Source: Ascochyta rabiei
Lineage: Eukaryota; Ascomycota; Dothideomycetes; Pleosporales; Didymellaceae
Assembly: GCF_004011695.2 (NCBI RefSeq)
Contig: NC_082421.1
Span: 1-64,000, forward strand
Direction of reading: 5' to 3'
DNA length: 64,000 bases
This document shows, piece after piece, positions 9,776-21,220 of the stretch; the first letter of the stretch is position 1, and each line of letters opens with the position of its first letter. The notes under the pieces are model-generated. The model saw only the letters and a list, made by a program, of their open reading frames with translations. It made no database searches and was not told where the DNA came from. The translations under genes and the position numbers were made by a program.

Positions 9776-10223
9776 GCCCTGCAGCGAGATGCAGGTATAC
9801 TAACAACGCTCCGACAAGCATACCAGCCCGTCTTCTCGGCTTTTCAGACCAAAGACGGGCTCCTTAGCCGGCCTTGGTACACGCACGTCTCCTGGACTCC
9901 ACGCAAGGTTTGGTAGCGCGCGTACAGCTGCCGCCAGGCTCTTGCGCGTAGCGACTGTGACCTTGGGATGGCGCTCTTTGAGGTGCGTAACGATCTGCGC
10001 TGGTGGAATAGCAGTGGCACATGGTTTACAAACTACGACTCGAAGTTCAGGCTGGTGTTCAAACAGCTGCGCAAATAGTTCTATAGTGTAAGGAGCAGAA
10101 GGGACACAAGTGGGCGCTATGCAACACGTCCGTTAGCCTAGTGTTTGCTATCCCCCAGCATATTGATTGACAGACTGTGTATCAATCTTGCTTTTGGTTT
10201 AATTGCGCTCCCAGCTCCGCTAA

Positions 10224-10280
10224 TGCTGGTTGGTGAGGGCGTTGTGGTACATCCGTGCGCGGCCTGACTTTCGGTGCCGC
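10224..10280. promoter_or_regulatory. Conserved block in the H1/P1 divergent promoter
   Basis: The sequence GCTGGTTGGTG...GTGGTACATCCGTGCGCGGCC lies between the divergent genes. A recognisable version occupies the same place between H6 and P6 (40531-40575) and, more altered, between H4 and P4 (32403-32460). The spacers of the H2/P2 and H5/P5 pairs have a different sequence. Survival through RIP-like decay suggests a shared promoter or an element boundary. Confidence 0.5.
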
Positions 10281-11476
10281 GGTGTGACCGCGTCAGAACC
10301 TCAACAACACCCAACCCCCTTTCCGCACAACCTTCGTCTGAACTTCTGCTCGCAACCTCATTCGCAGTACACAAGTCGATAATGCACTGGTTGGCAGCAT
10401 TAGACAGCGCCGCAGAGCGGTTTGATGGCGGTCGTCGGAGCTTTCCTCTGGCCAGCGAAGCTGACTTCGTTCGCAACTACGCGTACGAGCCGCCGAATAA
10501 GGACTACAAGAAGCTCTTCTTCTGCCGAGCGACCATCTCACGCTCGCAGCGTGATCCAGGTGCTCGTCCGCACAGCGCAGGATGGCTAATCCCCACCTGT
10601 GACAATGCCAGCGTCTGCAAGCCCGTCTTCATTGCCCACTCCGTCTTGTCAGCGATCTGGCTTCTGCGCGAGACGCTCGCCGACGACGTCCTGCCTGACA
10701 ATATCTGGGATCGTCTGGTCTGCGCGGCCGAGTCGCTTGCGGAGGACGGGATGGAAGAGCCGCCGTCTGCGCAGAAGCCCTTTGCTTCCCCTTCACAACA
10801 GGCCTCTGCTCCACCCCTGCAACAAAAGAAGCAGCCACACCTATCTGCGCCGGCCCCTACACCAAAGCGCGCTCGAACAACCACCGATAAGACACATCCA
10901 GCCAGCCCTCAGCTGTCACAGCCTAGCGAACCAGATGAGCAGCTGAAAGACTCCCCTCTGCACATCACTACCATCTCTAACAACAACCGCCGTGCGGAGC
11001 AAAAACGCAGCAGGACACTTGCCACTTCGCGTGCGAAGAAGCGGCTTGCCCTTGGTCTGGTAGCACCTGGCGACAAGGCTCCTCTTCCAGAGCAGGCTGC
11101 CTACACCTCTATTGTGCAAAAGGACAAGTCCGTTGTCGCCTGGATCATCAAGCAGCCGGTCTCCGATGACACGGACTTCTACAGCTCCACCCAAACTCCC
11201 TACCTCACGGCCTGCACCCTTCTAGAGAAAGCGCGCGTGCTTAGAAACCAGTCCTCTCGGTACCACGCTGCCCAGTTCCTGCAGGCTTGGCGAGAACGTG
11301 GCTCACCCTTCAGAGGTGGCGGCGAGCTCGCTGGCAGCCAGAGCAGGACCGGTGCGGGAGCTAAGCGCTTGCAGCTGCTGAGTGTGCGCAACGATGCTGA
11401 CAGGGATTTCTGCTTTGCCTGGAACATGTGCACACGTTACAAAGCAGAGCTAGCAGCTGTCCATATCAAGTCTTAA
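10274..11476 (+). CDS. P1, N-terminal two thirds; unknown protein divergent from helicase
   Basis: This is a 400-residue open frame of a family I do not recognise. A folded N-terminal part has the motifs SFPLASEADF, PPNKDYKKLFF, RPHSAGWLIPT and VFIAHSVLSAIWLLRE. A Pro/Ser/Gln-rich basic linker (about residues 160-260) follows, then a second conserved part with ITSISNNNRR-like, AYTSIVQKDKSVVAWI and FLQAWRERGSPF blocks. All five P copies share these. Homologues start at the Met equivalent to residue 37 (10382), so that start may be the real one. No enzyme motif, membrane segment or signal peptide is visible. The TAA at 11474 interrupts a frame that homologues continue. Confidence 0.7.
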   Translation: MPRCDRVRTSTTPNPLSAQPSSELLLATSFAVHKSIMHWLAALDSAAERFDGGRRSFPLASEADFVRNYAYEPPNKDYKKLFFCRATISRSQRDPGARPHSAGWLIPTCDNASVCKPVFIAHSVLSAIWLLRETLADDVLPDNIWDRLVCAAESLAEDGMEEPPSAQKPFASPSQQASAPPLQQKKQPHLSAPAPTPKRARTTTDKTHPASPQLSQPSEPDEQLKDSPLHITTISNNNRRAEQKRSRTLATSRAKKRLALGLVAPGDKAPLPEQAAYTSIVQKDKSVVAWIIKQPVSDDTDFYSSTQTPYLTACTLLEKARVLRNQSSRYHAAQFLQAWRERGSPFRGGGELAGSQSRTGAGAKRLQLLSVRNDADRDFCFAWNMCTRYKAELAAVHIKS

Positions 11477-12104
11477 TGGGCGTCAGCTCTCCTAGGTCAA
11501 GCATACTCCAACAAGATAGCGCAGATCCAGCATAACAACTTTGTATCTAGCAACGACAGGACGCGAAATCGATACAGAAAGGGACAGATCCGCACAGAGG
11601 CAGTTGCAGCGCTAGTAGAGTTAGTTAGTCCTAACGCTACTAAGAAGGACAAGCAGGTGTTTAGACGACGGTTAGGCCAAGCCATGCGCTGGTACTCTAT
11701 TAGTCAGGAGCTAGGCTGGGCATTCTGACCCTGATACCACACGACGAGATTGCGAATCGCTGGATAGAACGCACCCTCGTGTAGGCCAGCTGCATGTCTG
11801 GATTGAGCTACTTAAGAAGGAGTGTCCAGACATTTGTGCAGCTAGCAAGGCACTTAAGAACTGGTTAGGGCCAGAGGGAATTGCTGGCGGGCCCATCAAC
11901 AAGAAGAAAACGCTGAGCATTGAGGCGGAGGCGCCAGCAACCATCTACGAGGTGGAAGAGATTCAAGACAGCGAAGACGACGAAACTGACAACAGCGTTG
12001 ACGACAGCACCAGAGAGCAAAGTCATGCTTCGCCGAAGAGTCCTACGCCAGCTCCGCGGTTGCGTCAGCTAACTTTGCTTGAATTGTTCCATCCTGTAGA
12101 GTAG
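11477..12104 (+). pseudogene. P1 C-terminal third, frameshifted
   Basis: Coding similarity to the other P copies continues past the 11474 stop: RTEAVAALVELV, then RWYSISQELGW, then ICAASKALKNWLG and GIAGGPI. It needs frame changes near 11726 and 11785. The protein ends in an acidic tail (VEEIQDSEDDE) and a terminal motif LRQLTLLELF just before the stop at 12102-12104. The acidic tail and terminal motif occur in all P copies, so this is the real C-terminus of the family. Confidence 0.7.
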
Positions 12105-12425
12105 ATGTTACCTGCGCTCAACTCTGAACATTGTGCTACATACCTTATCGATACTGCCCTACAACATCGCGAACATTAATATTAAAACATCTACTATATT
12201 CCACTCACGTACCGTATGCTCGATTCTTCTAGAAATTCAACATACAATTGGGACGCACTTTGTACACGTTCCGCAATCGTTGCAGCAATATTTGACTTCA
12301 GGAACAGCGAACAAATTCACGCTGAAAAAGCGAACAAATACAGTCAAGTGTCTGTGCTCACGCTAAAATTTACATAGGCAAAGCGAACAAATACACTGTC
12401 TTTGTTCGTATAATCACTGGGAGTC
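12105..12425. other. Spacer after P1
   Basis: No gene is supported. A short direct repeat, AGCGAACAAAT(A/T)CA, occurs three times (about 12305, 12332 and 12381), and an inverted TTTGTTCG lies near 12404. The spacer ends sharply at the second G-poor tract. Confidence 0.6.
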
Positions 12426-13640
12426 TTCTTCCTTCTTTTTATCTCTCTTCTTACACTTCTACCTACTTCTTTCTTTATCTATTTCTACTTCTTTTTTCTT
12501 AAACCCCTTCTACTCTCTCTATATTAACACCCTAACTCTCTTCTAACTCTAAAACCCTAACCCTCTTCTTATTCTAAAACCCTAACCCTCTTCTTACTCT
12601 AAAACCCTAACCCTTACACTTACCCTCTTTTTCTCTCTTACTCTACTCTTTTCAATACTCTACTTTCTTCCTTACTTTATTCTTCTCTTTACTCTACTCT
12701 CTTCTACTTCTTCTTCTCTTATCTTTTTCTTCCCTCTACTCTTCTACTCTTAACACCTATTCTCTAATCCTTACTACTTTTCTCTATCCTTTCTACACAC
12801 CTTATCCTTTCTACTTCCCTTATCCTTTTCTTTCCTTATTCTACTACTCCTAATCTTCTTTACTTTTCAACAATCTTTCTTTAAACTACCACTCTTTCTT
12901 TTCCTACTCTCCTTCTTCTCTCTTTTTTAAAACTTCAACTTTTACTCTTCTAACTTTTCTTCTAACCCTACCCCTCTTCTCACACTAAAACCTAACTATT
13001 ATTATTACTTTCTTCTCTACTCTCTCTTACTCTATTCCTTACCTTCTTCCTTACATATAAACTTACTTTCTCACTTACCCTCTCTCTCTCTTACTTATTC
13101 TCTTTCTACCTTTCTCTTCTCTCTCTAATTTTTTACTCTTAATACTTACTCTCTTCTTCTTATCTTTTCTACTCCTCTTTTCTACTTACTTTTCTCTACT
13201 ACTCTCCTTTCTAACACCTTAACTTTCCTCCTTCTCTTCTTACACCTACCTTCAATCTGTACTCTCTCTTTTACTCTACTAACTTTTTCTAATTTTTCTT
13301 ATCTTTTTACCTTCTCTCTAACTATTCTTTTATTCAACATCTCCTCTAATCAACTATCTTCTTCTTCTACTTCCCTCTTTTCTCTTTAATTCTTTTTACT
13401 ATTTAAAACTTATTTATATCTTATCTTCTAACTTCCCTCTTCTATATATCTATTGTTTCTTTCCTTTTTCTTTTTATCTCTATCTACCATCTCTCAATTT
13501 TCTTTTGTACTTTTTTATTATTATTACTATCTTCTCCTACTTATAAACAACTCTTAACTCTATTCCTTTATACTTAACTAATACTATACTATTTTCCTTC
13601 TTTCTTTTCTTCTTTCTTTTCTTCTTCTTTACTACTATTA
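12426..13640. repeat. Internal G-poor tract, copy of the terminal tract
   Basis: This C/T/A tract is nearly G-free to about 13250, with rising G further in. It has several CTCTAAAACCCTAACCC units (12540-12625). Bases 12540-13290 align line by line with 1855-2590, including shared phrases around TCTCTATCCTTTCTAC and TAATCTTCTTTAC. It marks the telomere-side edge of the second unit and may be a former chromosome end. Confidence 0.85.
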
Positions 13641-15180
13641 CTACGCTACTGTCTTTTTCTCTCTCTTCTATTCCGCTCCGCGGTCTCAACCACCTCCCCT
13701 CCTTCACTCTCTTCTGTTCCGCTCCGCGGTCTTAACCACCTTCCCTCCTTCACTCTCAACCGCTTCGCTCCAGGGGCACATCTACGGGCCCCCTGCCTAC
13801 CCCTCTACTCCCCTCTCCTATAATACCTTATTACGGGCCTACCGCCTACCCCTCTTTCTCCCTTACCCTCTTTCTCCTTAACCACCCTCTTCTCCTTAAC
13901 TCTTATCTCCTTTCTCCTTCTTTTACTTTTAACTTAACACTTACTTTTTCCTATTATTAACTTTCCCTTCCCTCCTCACTGCTCTCTTGTGACACCTGAC
14001 GGGCCTACCACCTACCCCTCTCTTGCGCGTCACGGCCTTTTTAGTTTGCAGGCGCGTCTCTCTAACGCACAATATGCCCTGTGCACTCTTAGGCGGGTTT
14101 CTGTTATACCCCCTACCGGTTGCCAGCCTACAAATGCAGGTAACCCTAACCCTAACCTTGACCTGTGTCTGGTCCTAAACCTAACTTCACTTATCTAACG
14201 TCTTTGTTACGCTTACTTCTTTGTAACGCCTTACAGGCCCCCCTTTAGTTCTTCTCCCCTAAACGCTGTCTTAATTGTTTCTACAGTTTAATGCTGTGCT
14301 CTTCTGCTTTTAACAACAGATCTGCTCGCTCTGTTAACCTTCTTGCTGGTTACCTGGCCTTTTACGGGCTGTTTGCTGTTGTCTCTTACTAGTCACAGGT
14401 CATGCTCCTTGACTGCCCGCCTTCCCTCCCTCTCCACCCTTTCGCCTTTCTCCAACGGTCTCGACCACGCTTCCGTTGACACTTGCTGCACTCTCAGACG
14501 GGTATCTGCTACACCCCTGTTACGCGTCACTAACGCACCAGTTACGGGGGCCTCTTCACGGGTTACAGACCTCTCTACGGGCTCAGGGGCACCTCTACAG
14601 GTTGTACGCCTTACTGTCAGCCTCTTCTTGTTCTGTGCTATTGTTAACTACTTTGCTTGGCGTCCTTGTAATACATTATTACAGCTTACCTCTCTACTGC
14701 TTTGCTATGTTAACCTCTCAATGATACCTCATCACGGCTTCGTCGCCTACCTCTTCTCTTTTCTTAACTACTGCGCTTCTTGTGCCTCCCCACAGGCCTT
14801 CCGCCCCCCCCTTCTACTTCACCGCTGCGCTCAGCTTCTTTGTGACACCTTACGGGCCCCCGCCACCCTCTTCTCCTTCTCTCAGCGACCCTCTCTTAAA
14901 ACACCCACGGGCCCACCGCCCACCCCTTCTTCTACCCTCTTCTCTCCTTATCCCTTGCTCGTGATACCTTATTACGGCCCTACCCACCTCCCCTCTTTCT
15001 CCTTCACCCTCTACCGCCCCGCCCGACTGCTTTGTGACACCTGACGGGCCCACCGCCCACCCTTCTTACGCACTACAACATCTACAGGATTAGGAATGCC
15101 TTTCTGGCTGCGGCACCACAATCAGGTTTGCTAAACTTCCCCTAACTACTGTTCTATCTTGTGACAATACTCTCTAAACG
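13641..15180. repeat. Alpha repeat region, unit 2 copy
   Basis: This is C-rich repetitive DNA. Near 13665-13775 a phrase with TTCCGCTCCGCGGTCT is repeated twice, with a looser third match. Bases 14630-14790 match 25545-25720, and 14890-15180 matches the end of the unit 1 alpha repeat. A short interstitial telomere array, AACCCTAACCCTAACC, lies at about 14141-14157, followed by TTGACCTGTGTC. Open frames here are low-complexity and have no recognisable domain. Confidence 0.75.
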
Positions 15181-15289
15181 CCCAAAAACCTTTTTAAATG
15201 CCTCCTCCTCTCTATATCTTACTTTTCCCTAATTTTTGTTGTCTTAATCCTGCGCTTTCTTTTTAATACAAACAGCTGCTTTAGGTTAG

Positions 15290-15920
15290 GGACTTACTTG
15301 CTTTTGGGTGCTCTTCCTGGTTTGCGGGCTCTTTCTGGGCTGTGCGCTGTTCTTAAATAATCAGCTCTTACTACTTGGGGGCACTAATGTGGACTCCCTT
15401 GGCTTGCAGGGACCACTTTTGGGCCACTTGGGGGGACTACTTTTGGGCCACTTAGGGGAACTACTTGGGAACTACTTAGATTAGGGGACCTACTTAGGTT
15501 AGACGTGCTACTTAGGTAGGGCAACTACTTAGGTTAACGCACTACTTGTGGAACTACTTAGGGAACTACTTATGGACCCACTCGGGCTAGGGGACTACTA
15601 GGCAACCACTTGGGTTGGCGGACCACTTTGGGAACCACTTGGGATACTACGCGGGTTGATGCTTACTACACAGGTTAATGCTTACTACGCAGGTTAATGC
15701 TTACTACGCAGGTTAATGCTGACTATGCGGGTTGGTGCTGACTACGTGGGTTGGGGGATCTGTATGGGTTGGGGGCTCTACTTAGGTTGGGGGGGCTCTA
15801 CATAGGTTGGGGGATCCGCATAGGTTAGGGGCTCTACTTAGGTTGGGGGCTTTACTTAGGTTGGGGGCTTTACTTAGGTTAGGGGATCCGCATAGGTTGG
15901 GGGGAACTACTCAGGTTAGT
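15290..15920. repeat. G-rich minisatellite region, unit 2 copy
   Basis: This counterpart of 4600-5285 has the same order of degenerate GGGACTACTT units and then 18-bp units (GGGGGCTCTACTTAGGTT, GGGGATCCGCATAGGTTA). It has many G-to-A changes relative to the unit 1 copy and fewer intact G runs. Confidence 0.85.
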
Positions 15921-16299
15921 GGCTGTCTCTTGCGGGCGTCTGTGTTCTTCTACATGCTGTTGCTTGCTTAACCAAACTACGTATAACCCTAACCCTATCC
16001 TGACATATGTCCCAGCCCCCACCACAGCTCCAACACCTCTACTTGTCTCTGCTGCCCTCTTTACTTATGCTCTCTGCGCTTGTGTGCGCTTCTGCTCCTT
16101 TGTCTGTCTTATTAATAATCTGCTTGCTGTAAACGCTGGTAACTCTACCTTAATTTGCGTCCAGACTGGAACTTAACCCTAATGCTAACTTGCGTCCGGG
16201 CCCGACCGCAACTCTACTACCCTGACTTCCGTCCCAGCCTGAACCTAACTCGGCTGCACTGCTTCTATGAATCGTAAGCGGAAATTCTTTTATTTGCTA
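15921..16299. other. Spacer with telomere-like motifs
   Basis: Three degenerate copies of a motif of the form CCCTAACNYTGACNTGYGTCC occur (about 15986, 16148 and 16175). Related copies are at 14145 and 25854. No gene is supported. The helicase H2 tail begins at the right edge. Confidence 0.55.
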
Positions 16300-19200
16300 C
16301 TACTGCATCTACTGCGTCTACTCAGCTAACAACCACGTAATCTAACAAAATTCCTTAACTAAATTGTTGCTTTCTACGTTGTCTAGCGGCTGCTTCTTCC
16401 CTAAATATTCGATTAACATCCTACCCGGTCCTGCATCGTCCACCCCAAGCTCCGCTAATTAGACCTGCTATTAGGCATTTGCCTCTGTGTAACCAAATAC
16501 TATGCCTATTAACCCTGCGCTTAATACCCTAGTGTACTAACAAGTTCCGTCCTCTACTCGTTAATATCGCCCCTCCCTATTCAGTTCCCAGCTATTGCAA
16601 ATCTCCTGCGGCACGCCACTGCACAGGAAACAGCCTAAAAACATGTTAAACTAAACTTGATTATCTATCCTCTGTACTATCTCTTTTACTTTTTTACTTT
16701 CTGCCCTCTAACACTGCTGTATGTTGTGTCTGCTCTGCGTGTTGCCTGCTCCCTCGCATATCCCGCATTAATTCGCCTACTACGCTAACTGCCTGCGCAC
16801 CCACTCTATATTGGCAAACTCTTGCTGTTGATGCTCTGTTAACGTCTGCCACGGCCCCCAACGCGCCTGCTCCTGCTGCCGAAACACCTGCTGCACCTCT
16901 TCTTGCTCGGCTTTAACAACGTCCATCTCGTCCCAATCGTTGTTCTCTAGCTTGCTCTCTTCTTCTGTTTCTTCCTCTACCACCTCCTCTAGCTGCCCGT
17001 CTATCCCTCAGCACACGTCGCACATCTCCTTGTTGTCCTCCTCTCTACACCCTGCTTGATCCTTCCTCCCATCCAAATACCCGTCCAACACTTCCCTCCT
17101 GCAGCTAACTGCCCTGCTCTCGCCACCTTCCACATACTCCCTCACCATCTGCCACTCAGCTTCTGTCCTGTTGTCGTTGGTGCGTTGTTTCCTATCCTGA
17201 ACAATCAAAACTGCCTCGCTTCGCAACCTGTCCTGGCCTGCCCTGCTGCTCTCTTGTGCGTAATCTAATATAGTAAACAGCTAATTAATGTAAATAATGC
17301 ACCGTACATCTGGTATGTCCACACCTATCCCTAACGCGCTTGTTGCTACAATCACGCGCTGCTTGCCTGCCATAAAGTCCGCCAACATGGTCAGCTTGCC
17401 TACAGCATCCGCGTGATACGCGTAACAATCCAACTGCTCTGCTAACGCCTTTACCTTTAGTTTCGAATTGCTATACATAATAAGCTTGCCTGTCTTATAC
17501 TTCTACATCTTCTGCCGCACTATCTTAATAACTATCAACTTAACGTCCTTCTTCTTTGCGGACTGGCTGATCTTAATGGTCTGATACGCCACGTTTGTCC
17601 TAGTAGTTAGTTGTCTGAACATCCTAACCTGCTTCTGCTTGTAATGCATTCGTTGATACAGCTTGTCCTCTTCTGTCAGCAGCAACGTTGCTGTCAACAG
17701 CACCATCTGCGTCTCGGCTGCTGCCAGCCTGCTAAGCTGTTGTATCTGCTTGCGGAATGTGTATTAACGGTTTAACACAATGTAACACTTGTTGATCACA
17801 ATACAGTCCAGCTGCCGCGTTGCTTGCAGCCGGTTTAAAAACGTTGCGAACGCTTCTTCTACAGCCGATTCGGGCGTTACAAACACAATAGCTGCTGCGT
17901 TAGGCAGGCAGCAACTTGCCTATTCGGCACACAATATCCCCAGCTCCTTGCACTGTTGCATTATGTTACTACGCAGCGAAATCAACAGCACAACAACTAC
18001 TGTTGTCCTGCCTTGCTCTGCCCACGCTGGCAACATAAACAACATGCTCTTGCCTGCGCCGGTTGGCATCACAGCCACGACAGGGCTCTCGCCGGCAACA
18101 ATCGCCTTAATAGCCTCCTTCTGCACGCCTCTGAACTTGGCTTTCTTGCCCTTTATTCGCTTGAGTTGCGCTGCCAGGTCTATCTTCCTCAGCCGCTCCA
18201 GCCTCTCGATCCTCGCCTCGTCGGCCTCGCTCTTGAACGGCGCCTGCTTGCGCTTCTTTACGTCTGCTAATACGTCTACAGCTAACTAAAAACCCAAAAA
18301 CTAGTGCCAATCAGTGCTCGAGTTGCGGAACAGCTGCCTTCTGTTGGCTGTGACACCTGCTATCTCTATAATGCCGCGTGCGTACACCATACCTGCTACG
18401 TGCAACATATGTCTAGACTACTCGTCTTAAATAATGGCCGCCATGTTCTCCTCCTTCTACTCCTTGTTTTCCTCGCCTTCCTTGGCGGCGAACGCTGTTG
18501 AGCCGCGCAAAAATCGCTAGCTGATGCTAATGGCGATCTCACGGTACGCTGCAATCGTTAACTCTTGTTTAAGCCTGATTTAGCTCTTGCGCTTCAACGT
18601 CTCCTGTACACGCTCCGAAGTCTATTTGCGCCCGTTCAGGTCGGCGGGCCACAAGTGGGATGACATCGTCTCCTTCTCCCACACTATCGCCTCTAATAGC
18701 TGCTGGAACAGCAACACCAACCATACGTACCACACCAGCAGCTCACCTACCTTACGCGGCAAGTACTAATAGATAATCTTAACATCGCCGCTAACAGCGT
18801 ACCCCTTGTGGTATTGCGTAACAAAAACAACTATGCTGTCCTTAATAAATATGTTGCAGTGCCTGCCCTTGATTGTGTTGCTGTGTCAGACGCTCAATAT
18901 CTCTGTTGCCCGCGCAGGTTGTCCTGCCGTCATGTGCATGAGCGCGAGCAGCTTCTCCCTGAACGTAACCACACAGTCCATGTACTGCTCCACTTTGTTC
19001 CTATTAATCCCAGAACAGGTGGCTGGCTTAATAAACCGCTCCCGCATTGTGGCGTCTTGCCCCACTTGTTCAAACAACCAGCTCTCTCTGTCCACAGGCA
19101 TGCGGGTGCGCTGGTCTTTCAAAAAGTTCTACCCGGGTCGATCGTCGGTCAGGTTGTTGCGCAGCTGCTCCCACGGAATCTGGGGGACTTGATCTGCCGT

Positions 19201-21003
19201 CTGCCCGTTGCAAAACAGCAGCTCCTTAACCAGCATCTGCTTGTTCTCTGCTTGCATCCTGTGCACTATACTGCAGAACTAGGCTATAGTAAAGTGCACG
19301 TTCTTGTACAGCAGCTCGTCCCTACCTATCCACTTAACGTTCCCTTGCGCAGTAGTGTTAAAATGCACCTTCAGCCCGTACGTACGCAAGTCGAGCATCT
19401 ACTACATTAGGCTGTAGCTACCTTATACCATAAACCTGTCCATTATCTGCTGCACAAACTCTAAGCAGCCTTTTGGTCGACGCAGCCTGGGGTTACTGCT
19501 GCCGCTGTCGCTCCCCCCGTACGCGCTGTCGTTGTTAAACACCTCCTCTTCAAATGGCTCAGACAGCTCGAGTGCGTGTTATACAACCATAAAACAGGTA
19601 ATTTTAATTACTAATAACAATATTGGCAGGTACAGCTTGGCATCCTTCCAGCCGTCCTCTTTAACGCCGAGCACAGCTAACGCACACACTAACGCGTAGT
19701 CGTACTCCTTGCAGCAGATGCGCTAGTTAAGCAGCGCAATGCAAAACATTAAGCACGCTTTCTTAATCAGCGTCAGCTTTGCGTGCTTGGGCTCGTTCTT
19801 GGGCTTGTTCTTAGGCTTGTTGTCGCACTCGGACGGGTCCTGCTCGTTGTTGAGTTCATCGATCATTATCTCGTCCTCCTCCTCCTCTTCCTCCTCGTCC
19901 TCATCCTGGTCCTCGTCCGCTACCTCCATCTCTGCCCCGCCTACGTCTCTCTCTGCCTGCTCAATCAATGCCTCCCATGCCTCGCGCTGCTGCTGTGTGA
20001 AGCGGTACTTGGGGCTGTTCCAACAGTGCTCCCTCTGCGTCCTTGCAAAAAACATCAGTATCTGCTTCTACAGGCGTGACTGCTCTTTAATCAACTTCTT
20101 GTCTATGTACGCCTACAGCGGCGTGTACCTAGTCTGGTGCTTCTCTGTACAAATAGCCTCTATGCGCACAAATATGCCTGTCTGCTTAATAACAGACGTC
20201 TGGCTTACGCAGGCCAGTCCATCTATTGCGCTCTAAATCGCAGCCTTAACAGGCTCCTTATCTTTCTCTAGGTCTATGTTAGGCTCCTTAATGCTCGCTA
20301 GCAATTTAGGACAATCCAGTTTGTTCAAGTACGGCAGCCACCTAGTCCGCTCCAGCCATAGGGCCGCCTCGTCCTTCTCTCTGTCTTCAATCGTTGTCTT
20401 CGCCCAGTTCTTGACGTTGGCCTACGTCTTAGCCATCTCTTCGCCTACGCGCGCCCACGCTGCCTCGCCCTCCGTAGGGACGGGCTGCGGGCCGCTGTCT
20501 GGGGTGTGACGCACCTTAAAGTACTGCAATCCGTGCCGGCTGCTAAAAAGTCGCTGGCAGTGTACGCGCTTGCAGCTGTCTTCTATCTAGGCTTGTAACG
20601 CCCCTGCCCGAGTTTGGCTGGGACGTTCTTGCCTTTTTCCCAGCGACCAGCCGTTGTGGTCTTTGCGCTAGTGCTTTTTAATTAAGTTAATAGTTCTTGC
20701 AATATGCTAGCATTTTTTAGGCTTAAGTTAGCATAGTAAGCCATTGTTGTATACTGGCAGCTGGGGGATAGGCTGCATATTGTTGTCTAGTACTGTCTAC
20801 TCGCTAGGGTACTGTAGCAAGCCCGCCTACTGACAGACGGCATCCCCTACAGCTCTAACGTTCTTTAGCGGCCTCTTGTGTTGCTTCTGCAAGTGGCTCT
20901 TGATCTGGTCCGGCCATACTGCGTACCGGCACTCCTTGCACACTGCTACCTGGTACTCAGCCAAGTGCTTAAAGTACTGATGCTTAACAGTGGCTTCTGA
21001 CAT
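16300..21003 (-). pseudogene. H2: helicase copy, heavily RIP-mutated
   Basis: This is a full-length copy. ATG at 21001-21003 opens the OrsD-type finger VCKECRYAVWPDQI..HLQKQH. Further in are YFKVRH, WLERTRWLPYL, an acidic stretch near 19870, the recombinase-like GQPARATEIL (about 18910) and HMLHVAGMVYARG with the H-x8-Y spacing (about 18380). Walker A MPTGAGKS (about 18065), ATSALGIGVDIPD (about 17310-17350) and the tail cluster CFLCSGVPQEIC (about 16620) follow. The frame is cut by dozens of TAG/TAA codons at Gln positions plus a few shifts. It is paired head to head with P2, with a spacer unlike that of H1/P1. Confidence 0.82.
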
Positions 21004-21220
21004 GTTAGCAGTCCTCTGCGAGCCTCTGTGTGTGTGTTTTTTTTTTCCTTAAGGCGACTGCTCTTATCTCTGAATTGTGTTAAGTTTTGCACCCTAGCTT
21101 ATGCGCCCGCTCATGTTGTATAGGCTGATCTCTGTTCAGTCTGTTACCCTAGTCAGGGGCTAAACCTAACAAACATCCTTCTTCTTCTGCTGTATCTCCT
21201 ACATTAACAAACAAACAGTT

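Larger units (their letters stand above)
5477..10130 (-). pseudogene. H1: OrsD finger / tyrosine-recombinase-like / RecQ-type helicase gene, lightly broken
   Basis: This is the best-preserved GC-normal helicase copy, about 1,540 codons. It starts with two C2H2-like fingers (CKPC...HLKERH near 10000; CLSERC...HCKDEH near 9760-9810), an OrsD-type N-terminus. An alpha-helical region, a recombinase-like core (8170-7547) and a RecQ-type helicase follow, and a Cys-rich tail (CFYCWAPQAIC) ends at 5477. The interruptions I see are nonsense codons at 9800-9802, 9191-9193, 5837-5839 and 5828-5830, each one transition from CAA or CAG, plus single-base shifts near 8500, 8480 and 8100. No ATG lies between the first finger and the upstream in-frame stop at about 10131, so the start is lost or lies in an unseen exon. 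The family match is to telomere-linked helicases. P1 diverges from its 5' end. Confidence 0.8.
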
